Origin: DASTHG01 sp035491895
GTDB lineage: Bacteria; Gemmatimonadota; Gemmatimonadetes; Gemmatimonadales; GWC2-71-9
DNA: 64,000 nucleotides
NCBI GenBank assembly: GCA_035491895.1
Contig: DATJJY010000088.1
Coordinates: 20,177-84,176 of the forward strand
Direction of reading: 5' to 3'
Part shown: piece by piece, positions 31,167-39,885 of the stretch
Layout: each line of letters opens with the position of its first letter
Numbering within the stretch: position 1 is the first letter of the stretch
Position numbers and translations under genes: made by a program
Notes under the pieces: model-generated
Databases searched by the model: none
Told to the model about the DNA's origin: nothing
The model's input: the letters and a program-made list of their open reading frames with translations, nothing else

Positions 31167-32952
31167 GCAGCTCCTCGACCTCCCGCGCTGCATCCGCCTG
31201 GATGCGGCCTTCCTCCGCCAACTCGCGGGCGGCCGCCGCAAGGGGCGAATCTGGTAGCGCGGCCTGTAACGCCGCATCCCCCGTTATCCGGCTCAATGTG
31301 GCGGTCGTTTCGAGCAGCCGCTGCACGAGCGCGTCGCGGCCCTGCTCACAGCGCGCCAGCGCCTCAATGCCGTCGGGCAGGTTCGTGAGACGCTCGGTCT
31401 GCGCGGCGCCGGCGTCGAGCTGGCGGTCGAGCGCGGCAAGCTGGCGCGCCACGGCACACGCCGCCACGACGAGGGCGCCCACGAGCGCCGGCCCGACCGG
31501 TGACCCCGCGGTGCGTCTCAGCAAGTCGATCAGGAGCGTGCGCGCGGCACCGCTGGGCAGCTCCGCCAGGGTCCGCACGGCTTCCCGCTCGGCGTCGAGC
31601 GGCAGGACATGCCGGCCCGCGGGGCGGGGATTCCACACCGGCGTGCGGCGCCCGAGCGTTGCCAGACTCACGAGACTCACCGCCACGAGCGGCGTCGTGG
31701 CGAAGAGCAGCGGCGCGGCCGCGAGAACCCCCACGGCCAATCCCCCGGTCGTGACGGCGCCGGCGAGCAGCAGGATCGGCGTGGGCACGTCGGTGCGAGA
31801 CAGACGCGCCAGCGACTCGGTCCGCGCGGGAATTCCATGATCGGCGAGCAGCTCGACAACTCGTTCGCCCGCGGCACGAGGAACGCGTAACAACGGCCGC
31901 TCGCCGCCGAGGAGCGCCTGGTGCCCCGTAGACGAGACGCTCGGCAGGCGACCTTCGAGCGCGTCCCGTACGGCGCGGCGGGGCGTGCGAGCGGTGGGAG
32001 GGTCGACGAATACGAGCACATCGTCCGCTCCATCGGCCCGTCTGGCACAGCGCGGGCAGACGCCGAGGTCGAACGGCTCGGCGGCGCCGCACATCACGCA
32101 GCTGAACCGGGCCGGTGGGGCCGACAGCTCTTCCCCCGCATCCGGGGTCAGCGCCGCGGCGAAGAGACCGACCGACGGAAATCGATCAGCGGGATCGGCG
32201 GCTGTGGCACGCGCCACCGCTGCGTCGAGCCACGCCGGGACGTCCGGGCGGCGGCCCCTGGGATGATGCCCGGCGACCGCGCTGACGGCGCTTCGCCCCG
32301 CACGCGACGGCAGCGAGCCCGTGAGGGCATAGAAGAGCGTGACTCCGAGCGAGTAGACCTCGGATCGCGCGTCGGCGCGGGTTCCCGCCAGCACCTCCGG
32401 CGCGGCATAATCGAGCGTGCCGACGAGGCCACCGGTCTGGGTGAGCGTTGCAAGCCCGGCGAGGCGCGCCGATCCGAAATCGGTCAGCCGCGCCCGGCCA
32501 TCGAGCGCGAGCAGGATGTTCTGCGGCTTGACGTCACGATGCAGGATGCCGCGGCGATGGGCGACCGCCAGCGCGTCGGCGATCTCCTGCCCCAGACGCG
32601 CCGTCGCGGCGCCGTCGAGCGGGCCGCTGTCCCGCACCCGCACGGCGAGATCGGGACCGTGCACGTATTCCATGACGACGAAACCCCATGGGCCCTGCTC
32701 GGCCACGTCGAATACCTGAACGATGTTCGGGTGGCTGATCTGCCGGACGGCCTGCACCTCCCGCCGCAGCCGCTCGCGGGCCAGCCGTGCGGCCGCGGGC
32801 GGTGGGACCAGCAGCTTGATCGCGACGTCGCTGCCGATCCGTCGATCGCGCGCGCGATACACGACCGAATAGCCGCCACGACCGATCTCTCCCAGGATCT
32901 CGTATCGGTCTTGGAGGACGGTGCCGCTCGCGAAGTAGGTGGAGTCGATCAC
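31150..32952 (-). CDS. Serine/threonine protein kinase with zinc ribbon and membrane segment
   Basis: 600 residues from a GTG overlapping the upstream stop codon. Kinase domain about 17-270: glycine loop GEIGRGGYSVV at 21-31, Lys46 (AIKLL), catalytic Asp141 in HRDVKPQN, and DFG at 159-161. A zinc ribbon follows at 286-303 (CVMC then CPRC). A long hydrophobic region (about 395-440) gives one or two membrane helices, and another weak segment lies near 490. The remainder is alpha-helical. A one-component eukaryotic-like kinase anchored in the inner membrane with its kinase domain in the cytoplasm. Its coupled partner is the small TPR-like protein upstream. Confidence 0.92.
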   Translation of the reverse strand: MIDSTYFASGTVLQDRYEILGEIGRGGYSVVYRARDRRIGSDVAIKLLVPPPAAARLARERLRREVQAVRQISHPNIVQVFDVAEQGPWGFVVMEYVHGPDLAVRVRDSGPLDGAATARLGQEIADALAVAHRRGILHRDVKPQNILLALDGRARLTDFGSARLAGLATLTQTGGLVGTLDYAAPEVLAGTRADARSEVYSLGVTLFYALTGSLPSRAGRSAVSAVAGHHPRGRRPDVPAWLDAAVARATAADPADRFPSVGLFAAALTPDAGEELSAPPARFSCVMCGAAEPFDLGVCPRCARRADGADDVLVFVDPPTARTPRRAVRDALEGRLPSVSSTGHQALLGGERPLLRVPRAAGERVVELLADHGIPARTESLARLSRTDVPTPILLLAGAVTTGGLAVGVLAAAPLLFATTPLVAVSLVSLATLGRRTPVWNPRPAGRHVLPLDAEREAVRTLAELPSGAARTLLIDLLRRTAGSPVGPALVGALVVAACAVARQLAALDRQLDAGAAQTERLTNLPDGIEALARCEQGRDALVQRLLETTATLSRITGDAALQAALPDSPLAAAARELAEEGRIQADAAREVEELLTSSC

Positions 32953-33527
32953 TCCGGCAGCCGCGCGAGCACGTCTCGCGCGTTGTGCGTCCAGCCGTCG
33001 TTCTCGTGGTAATACGTAAGGAAGGACGTGAGGTGCTGCCGGGCCAGGCGCGGCTGCCCCAGCGCGTACTCCGACATCCCGGCGTGGTACAGCGCCATGT
33101 ACTGGTTGGGCCAGTACTCGAGCACCAGCTCCATGATCGGTCCCGCTGATCGATCGTCACCGGCATCGGCCACGGGGTGGCCGACATCGAAGACGATGCC
33201 CGCCGCCCGGGGGCGATCACTCGATGCGAGGCGGTCGATCACCGCCCGCGCGGAATCAATGCGGCCGCCGAGCGCATAACACGCCGCGCTGTAGCCCTGC
33301 CCTTCCACCGTCGGGGGCGCGGGATGGCGCCGCTGGGTGACTTCGGCTTCCACGGCATTACAGTAGGGCTTGATCGCCGCAAACCATTGCGCAGCGGAGC
33401 CGTCGAAACCCACCACCGCTGGAAGGGGCGGCTGCGGACTCGGCGCCGGGCGCGGCTCGTGGCGGATCGCCACGACGGCGCAAACGAGCAGGTAGCCGAT
33501 GCCGGCGAGGATCAGGGGACGGTGCAT
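32949..33527 (-). CDS. Membrane-anchored TPR-like protein coupled to the kinase gene
   Basis: 192 residues. One N-terminal hydrophobic helix (LILAGIGYLLVCAVVAI) acts as a signal or anchor; after a Pro-rich linker the mature part is helical repeats with TPR-like spacing (YSAACYALGGRIDSARAVIDRL; YHAGMSEYALGQPRLARQHL). It probably faces the periplasm. Its stop overlaps the kinase start (4 nt, GTGA), so it is a likely sensor or scaffold partner of the kinase; this is inference from gene order. Confidence 0.72.
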   Translation of the reverse strand: MHRPLILAGIGYLLVCAVVAIRHEPRPAPSPQPPLPAVVGFDGSAAQWFAAIKPYCNAVEAEVTQRRHPAPPTVEGQGYSAACYALGGRIDSARAVIDRLASSDRPRAAGIVFDVGHPVADAGDDRSAGPIMELVLEYWPNQYMALYHAGMSEYALGQPRLARQHLTSFLTYYHENDGWTHNARDVLARLPE

Positions 33528-33592
33528 AGCGGCAATATGAGAGACGACCGAGGCCGGCCGATGTGCACCCCGTCACGAAGGAAAGCCGAAAA

Positions 33593-34936
33593 CTACTCTC
33601 GGCCGATCCCGTTCCGCGCCAGGAGCTCGAAGAACCGCTGAAACACCTGAACCCCGTCCCAGAGCTGCTGCAGATCGAGCTTCTCGTCCGGGGCGTGCAG
33701 CCGGTCGTCGGGGAGTCCGATCCCCGTCAGCAGGACCGGCGCGCCCTGCCGGCCCAGCGCGGGGACGACGGGAATCGATCCGCCGGCCCGCGCCGCCACG
33801 GTACCGCGACCCACGATGTCGTGAAAGGCGCGATCGAGCAGTTGGAACGCCGGGTGATCGATGCGAACCTGGGCGGGATCAGCCCCATGCAGAAAGCGGA
33901 CGGTGGCGGTCACGTACTTGGGGACGAGCCGTTTCACCGCAGCCGCGAGCTGGCGCTCCACCGTCTTCATCTTCTGGTTGGGCACGAGCCGCAGGCTCAC
34001 TTTCGCGGTCGCTTCGGCGGGAATCACCGTCTTGGCCCCCACTCCGGTGAAACCACCGGTGATGCCGTGGATCTCGAACGTCGGCAACGCCCAGAGCCGC
34101 TCGAACACCGAGCGGCCCTTGAGCCCGGTGAGCGCCTTCGCCTGCACGCGCCGATTGAGGAACTCCTTCTCCCGGAACGGCAGCCGCTTCCACAGGGCCC
34201 GTTCTCTGGCGCTCGGCGCCTTCACGGCGGCATACAGCCCCGGAATGTTGATCTTCCCGTCGGGACTCTTGAGCCGGGAGAGCAGCCGGCACAGCTCCTC
34301 GTGCGCGTTGGGGGCGGCGCCACCGTACTCGCCGGAGTGGAGATCGTGTTTCGCCGTGCGCACGGTGATCTCGGCGTAGCACATGCCGCGCAGCGTGGTG
34401 TACACCGCGGGCCACCCGGGCGCCACGTACGACATATCGGCGACGAGAGCCACATCGGCGCGCGTGCGCTCCGGCTCTCGACGCAGCAGATCGAACAGTA
34501 CCTTGCTGCCGTATTCTTCTTCGCCCTCGATCATGAAGTGCAGGTTGACCGGCGGCGTGCCGGACACCTCCATCGCGCGGAGCAGGCAGAAGACCTGGCC
34601 CTTGTCGTCCGCCGCACCGCGCGCATAGATGCGGCCATCGCGCACCGACGGCTCGAACGGCGGCGTCGTCCATTCGTTCAGCGGATCGGGCGGCTGCACG
34701 TCGTAATGGCCGTAGATCAGCAACGTCGGCGCGCCCGGGACCTCGGGGCCGACGCCCCACACGACCGGATGCGTTTCGCTGCCGAGAAACGACACTTCGC
34801 GGCAGCCGAGCCGCCGCAGGTCGCGCGCCACCCATTCCGCCGCGCGCCGGCAGTCGGCGTCGTGGGCGGGGAGCGTGGAGATCGAAGGGATGCGCAGGAA
34901 TTCGGAGAGTTCGGCGAGCCAGCGATCGTGATCCAT
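33593..34936 (-). CDS. M20-family metallopeptidase (dipeptidase type)
   Basis: 447 residues, normal for the family. Metal ligands are visible in LLIYGHYDVQPPDP (His-Asp), AADDKGQVF, IEGEEEYGS (catalytic and metal Glu) and ADMSY. The dimerisation domain includes HDLHSGEYGG and the C-terminal histidine ligand lies near RLHAPDEKLDL. These cytoplasmic zinc enzymes cut dipeptides or N-acylated amino acids. The signature resembles the dipeptidase subfamily of M20. It fits with the two peptide importers in the window. Transcription may be leaderless from the divergent promoter at 34945-34950. Confidence 0.92.
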   Translation of the reverse strand: MDHDRWLAELSEFLRIPSISTLPAHDADCRRAAEWVARDLRRLGCREVSFLGSETHPVVWGVGPEVPGAPTLLIYGHYDVQPPDPLNEWTTPPFEPSVRDGRIYARGAADDKGQVFCLLRAMEVSGTPPVNLHFMIEGEEEYGSKVLFDLLRREPERTRADVALVADMSYVAPGWPAVYTTLRGMCYAEITVRTAKHDLHSGEYGGAAPNAHEELCRLLSRLKSPDGKINIPGLYAAVKAPSARERALWKRLPFREKEFLNRRVQAKALTGLKGRSVFERLWALPTFEIHGITGGFTGVGAKTVIPAEATAKVSLRLVPNQKMKTVERQLAAAVKRLVPKYVTATVRFLHGADPAQVRIDHPAFQLLDRAFHDIVGRGTVAARAGGSIPVVPALGRQGAPVLLTGIGLPDDRLHAPDEKLDLQQLWDGVQVFQRFFELLARNGIGRE

Positions 34937-34950
34937 GGCGGGACAATCTA
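34937..34950 (-). promoter_or_regulatory. Candidate -10 element (TAGATT) 8 nt before the M20 peptidase ATG
   Basis: On the minus strand TAGATT (34950-34945) lies 8 nt from ATG 34936, without a Shine-Dalgarno. It mirrors the element of the divergent gene at 34991-34996. Confidence 0.45.
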
Positions 34951-34965
34951 GTAAGGGGAGGGTGC

Positions 34966-34973
34966 GGCTAGCC
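34966..34973. promoter_or_regulatory. Palindrome GGCTAGCC between divergent promoters
   Basis: A perfect 8-bp palindrome centred at 34969.5, one base from the midpoint of the two TAGATT elements (34970.5). It occupies the -35 position of both promoters and could be a shared operator or recognition element. Confidence 0.35.
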
Positions 34974-34990
34974 AGCGTGTTGCACGAGGG

Positions 34991-35004
34991 TAGATTAGCG
35001 AGTC
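34991..35004 (+). promoter_or_regulatory. Candidate -10 element (TAGATT) 8 nt before the TPR protein ATG
   Basis: TAGATT 34991-34996 plus 8 nt leads to ATG 35005; no Shine-Dalgarno is present, which suggests leaderless transcription. Confidence 0.45.
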
Positions 35005-36132
35005 ATGCGCATGACGGCATCGTTCGATCTCTTCCCCGATGCGCCGAGCGAGCGCGCCATGGCTCGCGCACGCTGGCTGGTGGGAGAGGGTCGAGCCGCC
35101 GACGCCGAAGCCGCCTACCGCGACCTGCTCACGCTGCACCCCGATTTCAAGCTGTGCTGGGCCGAATACTTCGAGCTGCTGCGCGGGCAGGGCCGCTCGA
35201 GCGACGCCCTGCGGGTCGCGGAAGCCGCCCAGACGCAGTTCCCCGACTCCGCCTTCGCCCTCGCACTCACCGGTGCGGCGCTGATCGAGCTCGATCGCTA
35301 CCCAGAGGCGATCGCGGTGCTGGAGCGCGCCGTGGACAGTGATCCGGACCTCGGGCTCGTCTGGCACGAGCTGGGACTCGCCGCCTACCGGCTGGGGGAC
35401 AAGAACCGCGCCCTGCTCGCGCTCGACCGGGCGTTCGCGCTCGAGCCGCACACGGAGACGCTGAAGCTGCGGGGTCGTGTGCTGCGGGACGCCGGGCGCT
35501 ACGCGGCCGCCGAGGTGGCGTTCGAAGGGGCAGCGCAGGCCGCCGAGCACGACGCGCAGCGGGCACTGGCGGAGCGTGAGATTCACGCGACACGCCGCTA
35601 CGCTGCCTACGCGCCGCGCAAGCCGGACGCGCTGGAAGCCGCCGAGCGGTGGTTCGCCGAGACCGGCGCCGCGGTGCTCGCCCCGCTCCCGGGGCCCGTG
35701 CCGCCCAGCGACGAAGCGCTGGTCCGCGCGTTCGGCGAGCTGGCGACCGACGCGGGATGGCGCTTTGGCCAGCTGGTGGTAGTGGGCCCGACGCTGCCGA
35801 TCTGGAATGCCCTGGCCACGCTGGTGAACGCGCCGCTCGTGACCCGCGCCGAGCTCGATCCGGCGCGCGCTCCATTGGTCGCCGCGCTCCGGCCGCTGCC
35901 TCCGGACACCGGCTGGGAGGACACCGTGCAGGCCGCCGGCCGGGAGCAAACCGGTCTCGTGTTGACGCTGGAGCACCCGGACGAGACCGACTACGGGCTC
36001 GTGGTGGCCGACGTCGTCGGCGTGCTGACGCATGGCGGCGCGCGCGCCAACGCGATCCCGGCCGCGGGCCGTACACTCGCCGACGTCGCACATCCCGCCT
36101 CCCGCCTCGCGGGACGCCGTCTGGTCGCTTAG
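35005..36132 (+). CDS. TPR-repeat protein, unknown function
   Basis: 375 residues; ATG 35005 is used because of the putative -10 at fixed distance (a second ATG is 2 codons later). Residues about 15-195 carry four or five tetratricopeptide repeats (ALALTGAALIELDRYPEAIAVLERAVDSDPD is one clear unit). The last 150 residues have no recognised domain and contain LVLTLEHPDETDYGLVVADVVGVL. Cytoplasmic. TPR arrays bind protein partners. It is divergent from the M20 peptidase and convergent, with a 6-nt gap, to the metallopeptidase gene. Confidence 0.8.
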   Translation: MRMTASFDLFPDAPSERAMARARWLVGEGRAADAEAAYRDLLTLHPDFKLCWAEYFELLRGQGRSSDALRVAEAAQTQFPDSAFALALTGAALIELDRYPEAIAVLERAVDSDPDLGLVWHELGLAAYRLGDKNRALLALDRAFALEPHTETLKLRGRVLRDAGRYAAAEVAFEGAAQAAEHDAQRALAEREIHATRRYAAYAPRKPDALEAAERWFAETGAAVLAPLPGPVPPSDEALVRAFGELATDAGWRFGQLVVVGPTLPIWNALATLVNAPLVTRAELDPARAPLVAALRPLPPDTGWEDTVQAAGREQTGLVLTLEHPDETDYGLVVADVVGVLTHGGARANAIPAAGRTLADVAHPASRLAGRRLVA

Positions 36133-36138
36133 TTCAGG

Positions 36139-37257
36139 TCACTCCGGTCCCATGCCGGCGCGCGAATACAGGGCCTGGTAGGGATCGCCGTTGCTCTGCG
36201 TGAAGACGCGCAGCTGAATCGCCCGCACCGTTTCCGACACGCTCGCGCCGTTGGCCGCGTAGATCTCGTCGAACAGATTGAGGTTTTGCCGGTAGATGCG
36301 CTGCGCGATAACCACCGCGTTGTTGAGCGGTGCGGTGGCGAACCAGCGCCAGTCGTATGTATCGAGATTCTGCCCCACGGGACCGGTGAGCTGCGTGCGA
36401 GCCCACGCGAACATCGAAGACCGTGCCGCCTCCACGGTCTGGGGCGTGGTCGCTCCCGCGTAGGCCGAGTCCAGGCGGCGTCCCAGCTCCGCCCAGAAGA
36501 CGTCGAGGGAGCGCTCGTCCCCCCAGCGGGCCGCTGCGCGGCGGGCGTCCGCCGTATCACCCCGCGACCGGAAGAACGCCTGCGCTCCGCGATATCCCAC
36601 GAAGCTGGCAAAGCTCTCGTTGAACTGGGTGTGGCTCTTCACGTACAGCGTATTGTGCGCCAATTCGTGAATCACCGTCGCGACGAGCTCCATCGTGTCG
36701 CGGTCCAGCGCCGTCGAATACAGCGGGTCGGAGAAGTACCCGAGCGTCGAGAACGCCCCTGCCGGCCGCAGGTACACGTCGAATCCCTGGCGCTCGAGAT
36801 CGGCCGCCGCGGCGCGGGCGGCGGACGCGCTGAAGAATCCCTTGTACGGCACCACCCCGACGATCGGATATGTCCAGGTGTAGGGCCGCAGGCGGTCGCG
36901 CCAGGCCCCCGAGAGCACGAGCAGCAGGGTATCGCGCCCCACGTCCACGTACGTCGTGTACGTCTCCGCCACGACGAGGTGCAGCGAGTCGGCGGCGAAG
37001 GCCCGCGCGGCGAGCACGAGCTGCAGTCGTTGCCGCAGATCGGCCGGCGTGGACGAGTCCGCCACCAGCGTGGCGATAGAGCGCCGCTTGAGGAGAATGC
37101 GGGCCTCTTCGAGGCCCGCACGCGCCAGGTAGCGCACGTCGGCGGAGACGATGAGCCCGACGATCAGGGCGCCGGGAAGGCAGACGGCGACCCAGGCCAG
37201 CAGGCGCAGCACGAGGCGCCCCCAACGGGGACGGCGGCGCTCGATCAGGGCGCCCAA
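36139..37257 (-). CDS. Aminopeptidase-like zinc metalloprotein with HELAH motif
   Basis: 372 residues from TTG 37257, which sits within the 3' end of the upstream gene and gives a positively charged start followed by a membrane helix (LLAWVAVCLPGALIVGLIV). A GTG at 37212 is an alternative. The zinc motif HELAH occurs in VATVIHELAHNTLYVKSHTQFNESFASFVGYRG, with a downstream Glu that can be the third ligand. This arrangement matches the predicted aminopeptidase family COG4324. It is probably anchored in the inner membrane with its active site in the periplasm. It overlaps the outer-membrane protein gene by 13 nt and may form an operon with it. Confidence 0.83.
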   Translation of the reverse strand: MGALIERRRPRWGRLVLRLLAWVAVCLPGALIVGLIVSADVRYLARAGLEEARILLKRRSIATLVADSSTPADLRQRLQLVLAARAFAADSLHLVVAETYTTYVDVGRDTLLLVLSGAWRDRLRPYTWTYPIVGVVPYKGFFSASAARAAAADLERQGFDVYLRPAGAFSTLGYFSDPLYSTALDRDTMELVATVIHELAHNTLYVKSHTQFNESFASFVGYRGAQAFFRSRGDTADARRAAARWGDERSLDVFWAELGRRLDSAYAGATTPQTVEAARSSMFAWARTQLTGPVGQNLDTYDWRWFATAPLNNAVVIAQRIYRQNLNLFDEIYAANGASVSETVRAIQLRVFTQSNGDPYQALYSRAGMGPE

Positions 37258-38198
37258 CGGATTCCCACGCGGTGCGTGCCGCCGCCGAGCAGCGCGAGGC
37301 TCTGATAGGCGTAGTCGAGGTGCATGTGGCGTAGCTCGACGCCGCCCCCCAACGACCACCGCGACGCGGCGCTCGTCGGCGACCGCGTCACGAAGCCGAT
37401 TCGCCCTACGAGTCCCACGCCGCCCGTGACGATGCCGGTCTCGACGCCGCTGGCGAGCTGCGCCGGGCCGTCCACGGGCCATTGCCCCTCGATCGTCGTC
37501 AGCAGGCGATAGGCCCCCTGCGGATCCACGTAGTTCATGGTGAAGCCCGCCCGCGTGCGACGAGGCAGACGGGCGCCGTCTCCGGCCGGTCCGAAGTTCC
37601 CGCCGAGGTTCTGCACGGCGACGCCCAGCGCGAAGATGTCGAACACGGCCAGGGCGACCCCCACATCTCCGCCCCAGGTATCGGCGGACCACCCGCCGAT
37701 CTGGTCGCGTGCGTACTTCACGGCGACGCCGGCCGCCATGAACCCGCGCCGGTACACCACCGCGGAGGTGGCGAGGATGTCGCTCGCCGTGAACGTCGCG
37801 CCCGTCGGGATGCCGCGCCGGCCGCCGAGCCCCGAATCGGGTACGATCACCGGCTCCGAGCCATAGTCGAGCACCTGGGCCCCGAACCCCAATGCGAGTC
37901 GTCCGGCGCGAACCGCCACGGCGCCGGCGCTGTAGGTCGTGCCCGCGACATAGGGCTCGAACGATGCTTCGAGCACGAGGTGATGGATCGCCGCTACGCC
38001 AGCGGGATTGGCGAACAGCGCGCCGGCGTCGCCGATCAGCGCCACGCCCGCGCCGCCCATCCCCGCGGAGCGGGTGGATCCGGGCAGGGACGCCAGGACG
38101 CTGCCTTGAGACTGCACGACTAACGGCGTCAAGACAAGAACCGTCGAGAAGAAAACCGTCAAGAGAACATCTCGACGGTTCTCTGCTTGACGTCTCAC
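37245..38198 (-). CDS. PorV/PorQ-like outer-membrane beta-barrel protein
   Basis: 317 residues from GTG 38198, 4 nt after the stop of the upstream gene; this start gives an Arg-rich n-region and signal peptide (VRRQAENRRDVLLTVFF...). The mature protein opens SVLASLPGSTRSAGMGGAGVALIGDAGALFANPAGVA, characteristic of PorV/PorQ or UPF0164-type barrels, and continues with alternating strands ending in VGIRWAP. Such barrels serve as outer-membrane shuttles in type IX secretion or as porins; no other T9SS gene is seen here. The signal-peptide coding region contains a 13-bp inverted repeat. Confidence 0.82.
   Translation of the reverse strand: MRRQAENRRDVLLTVFFSTVLVLTPLVVQSQGSVLASLPGSTRSAGMGGAGVALIGDAGALFANPAGVAAIHHLVLEASFEPYVAGTTYSAGAVAVRAGRLALGFGAQVLDYGSEPVIVPDSGLGGRRGIPTGATFTASDILATSAVVYRRGFMAAGVAVKYARDQIGGWSADTWGGDVGVALAVFDIFALGVAVQNLGGNFGPAGDGARLPRRTRAGFTMNYVDPQGAYRLLTTIEGQWPVDGPAQLASGVETGIVTGGVGLVGRIGFVTRSPTSAASRWSLGGGVELRHMHLDYAYQSLALLGGGTHRVGIRWAP
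38137..38182. repeat. Inverted repeat inside the signal-peptide coding region
   Basis: A 13-bp perfect inverted repeat (38137-38149 with 38170-38182) with a 20-nt loop that itself contains another related copy (ACCGTCAAG). It lies about 16-61 nt downstream of the GTG start on the minus strand. It may attenuate translation or transcription between the two minus-strand genes; there is no T-tract, so it is not a standard terminator. Confidence 0.55.
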
Positions 38199-38202
38199 GG
38201 TC

Positions 38203-39885
38203 CTATCGAATCCGCAGGACATTCAGCCGCGGATTCAGGACAGACGGCAGCGCCGTGCCGTTCGGCCCCGAAAACAGCAGCGCGAACCCGGGCCCGGACG
38301 CCAGCTGCGCGGCGACGACGTAGTTCCCGGAGCCCGCGTGGAGCGTCCCGCTCTGCTGGACGTCCTTCCCGAGGGTCAGGGGCGGCGTGAGTGGGAACGG
38401 CTTTGGGAAGAAGTCGGGGCGCTGCGAGTTGAGACTCGCATAGGTGGTGCGAAAGCTCCACGAGCGGTAACGCAGCTCCGGCGGCGCACTGAACCCCGGA
38501 AGGTCGGAGACGTAGTTCGCCAGGATCCACCGCTCGTCGACCGTCGCGAAAGGGGTGCCCGCGGCCGCGGTAATCGCCGCGCCACCGTGCAAGCCCGACT
38601 GCTCGAGCCCGCGCGTCAACGCCGCGATGGAGGCGAACGACGTGTCGGCGGCGAACTGGTCGGCGAAATAGCGAACGAACAACCACGCCGCGCCCCGCTC
38701 CGCCAGCGAGCCGATGCCGCTCGAGAACGCCAGGTAGTGGAACGAGCTCGAATCCAGGAAGGAGTATGCGTTGAACAGATCGCCAATCACGAAATTGGAG
38801 AACGACGCCTGATCTCCGGGGAGGAAGCTGCGGCCCCCCAATTCCTCGGCGAAATGCGACATCCCCTCGTCGAGCCAGGTGTCTTGCGGGCTGCTGCCCC
38901 CCACCAGCACGTGCTGGTTGTAGCTGATCATGTGCTGGAATTCATGGATGAACGTGACCGGCACGGTGTTGCGCAGCTGGGTCACGGAGTGTGCGCACGA
39001 CAGCGTGCTGTCCGGATCCGCGACCATGGAGTAAAACACCTCGCCATGGTTGACGCGTGGGTCCCCGGCAAACAGCGGATCGATGTCCGCGCCGAAGAAG
39101 AACCCGGCGATGAAGCCCGACTGATGGCATTGCGTCTTCGTAACGAGCTTATTGACAACGTTCGACATCAGCATGATCACCGCGCTGTTGCCGTCGATGT
39201 CCGACTCCCGGCCGAACGCGGTCGTGTCGATGGCGTAGAGACGCGCGTTGAAGAGCGTCGCCAGGGAGTCCAGATCGCTCTGGGTAAGCCCGCCGGCCGG
39301 GGCGGCGTTGTCGACGTAGATCGCCAAGTGGCCGCTGACCGACTTCGCCGTGGCGGTCACGGTGGGGAACGTCGAGCAGTTGAGATCGCCGCAGAGACGA
39401 AAGTTGCGGACGTTGCCGAGCGTATCGGGGGGCCCACGCAACACCGCAGGCCGGGCGGCGTCGGTCTGGAGAGCCCCCAGGGCTGCCCAGTGCGTCCGCT
39501 CTTCGGTGCGCAGGAAATCGTGAAACCGCAGCCCCAGGTCCCGCGCGACGGACTGCCGCTGCGTCATGGCGGCGGCGAGGGCCGGATGGAGCGTGTCGCC
39601 ATCGAGAATGAACGCCGTCGTCGCACCCTGAGAATCGGTTGCGAGCTGCGGCACGAGCAGATACAGCGCGGAATCGGTGGTGGACGCGTTGCCCGGGAAC
39701 AGCAGGCAGCCGACGTTCGCCACGGGGGGAATCGCCTGGTACTGGGCGACGGCGAGTGTGACGTTCTGCCCGCCGGCGGTGCTGCAGGTCGTCGTCGTGA
39801 CGTGCGTCCCGCCGCCGCCGCCACCGCAGCCCGCGAGCCAACCCACAAGGACGAGGCTGAGGCCGCCGCGCGCGCTACGAGTCAC
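38203..39885 (-). CDS. Lipoprotein metalloprotease, M30 (hyicolysin)-like
   Basis: 560 residues from GTG 39885, with AAGGAG 7 nt upstream; this yields a signal peptide with lipobox LAGC followed by six glycines as a flexible stalk. The catalytic motif is VTFIHEFQHMISYN (HExxH), and further on DEGMSHFAEELGG provides a likely third ligand. This layout recalls M30 peptidases. Cys residues near the N-terminus (TTTCST; CLLF) may form a disulfide. It would be anchored in the outer membrane and could digest extracellular proteins, feeding the peptide importers. It overlaps the antiporter gene by 11 nt. Confidence 0.83.
   Translation of the reverse strand: MTRSARGGLSLVLVGWLAGCGGGGGGTHVTTTTCSTAGGQNVTLAVAQYQAIPPVANVGCLLFPGNASTTDSALYLLVPQLATDSQGATTAFILDGDTLHPALAAAMTQRQSVARDLGLRFHDFLRTEERTHWAALGALQTDAARPAVLRGPPDTLGNVRNFRLCGDLNCSTFPTVTATAKSVSGHLAIYVDNAAPAGGLTQSDLDSLATLFNARLYAIDTTAFGRESDIDGNSAVIMLMSNVVNKLVTKTQCHQSGFIAGFFFGADIDPLFAGDPRVNHGEVFYSMVADPDSTLSCAHSVTQLRNTVPVTFIHEFQHMISYNQHVLVGGSSPQDTWLDEGMSHFAEELGGRSFLPGDQASFSNFVIGDLFNAYSFLDSSSFHYLAFSSGIGSLAERGAAWLFVRYFADQFAADTSFASIAALTRGLEQSGLHGGAAITAAAGTPFATVDERWILANYVSDLPGFSAPPELRYRSWSFRTTYASLNSQRPDFFPKPFPLTPPLTLGKDVQQSGTLHAGSGNYVVAAQLASGPGFALLFSGPNGTALPSVLNPRLNVLRIR

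Noticed and set aside
37258..37692. N-terminal extension of the HELAH metallopeptidase
   Set aside because: It overlaps the PorV-like gene in another frame and has noise-like composition; the membrane helix begins just after TTG 37257.
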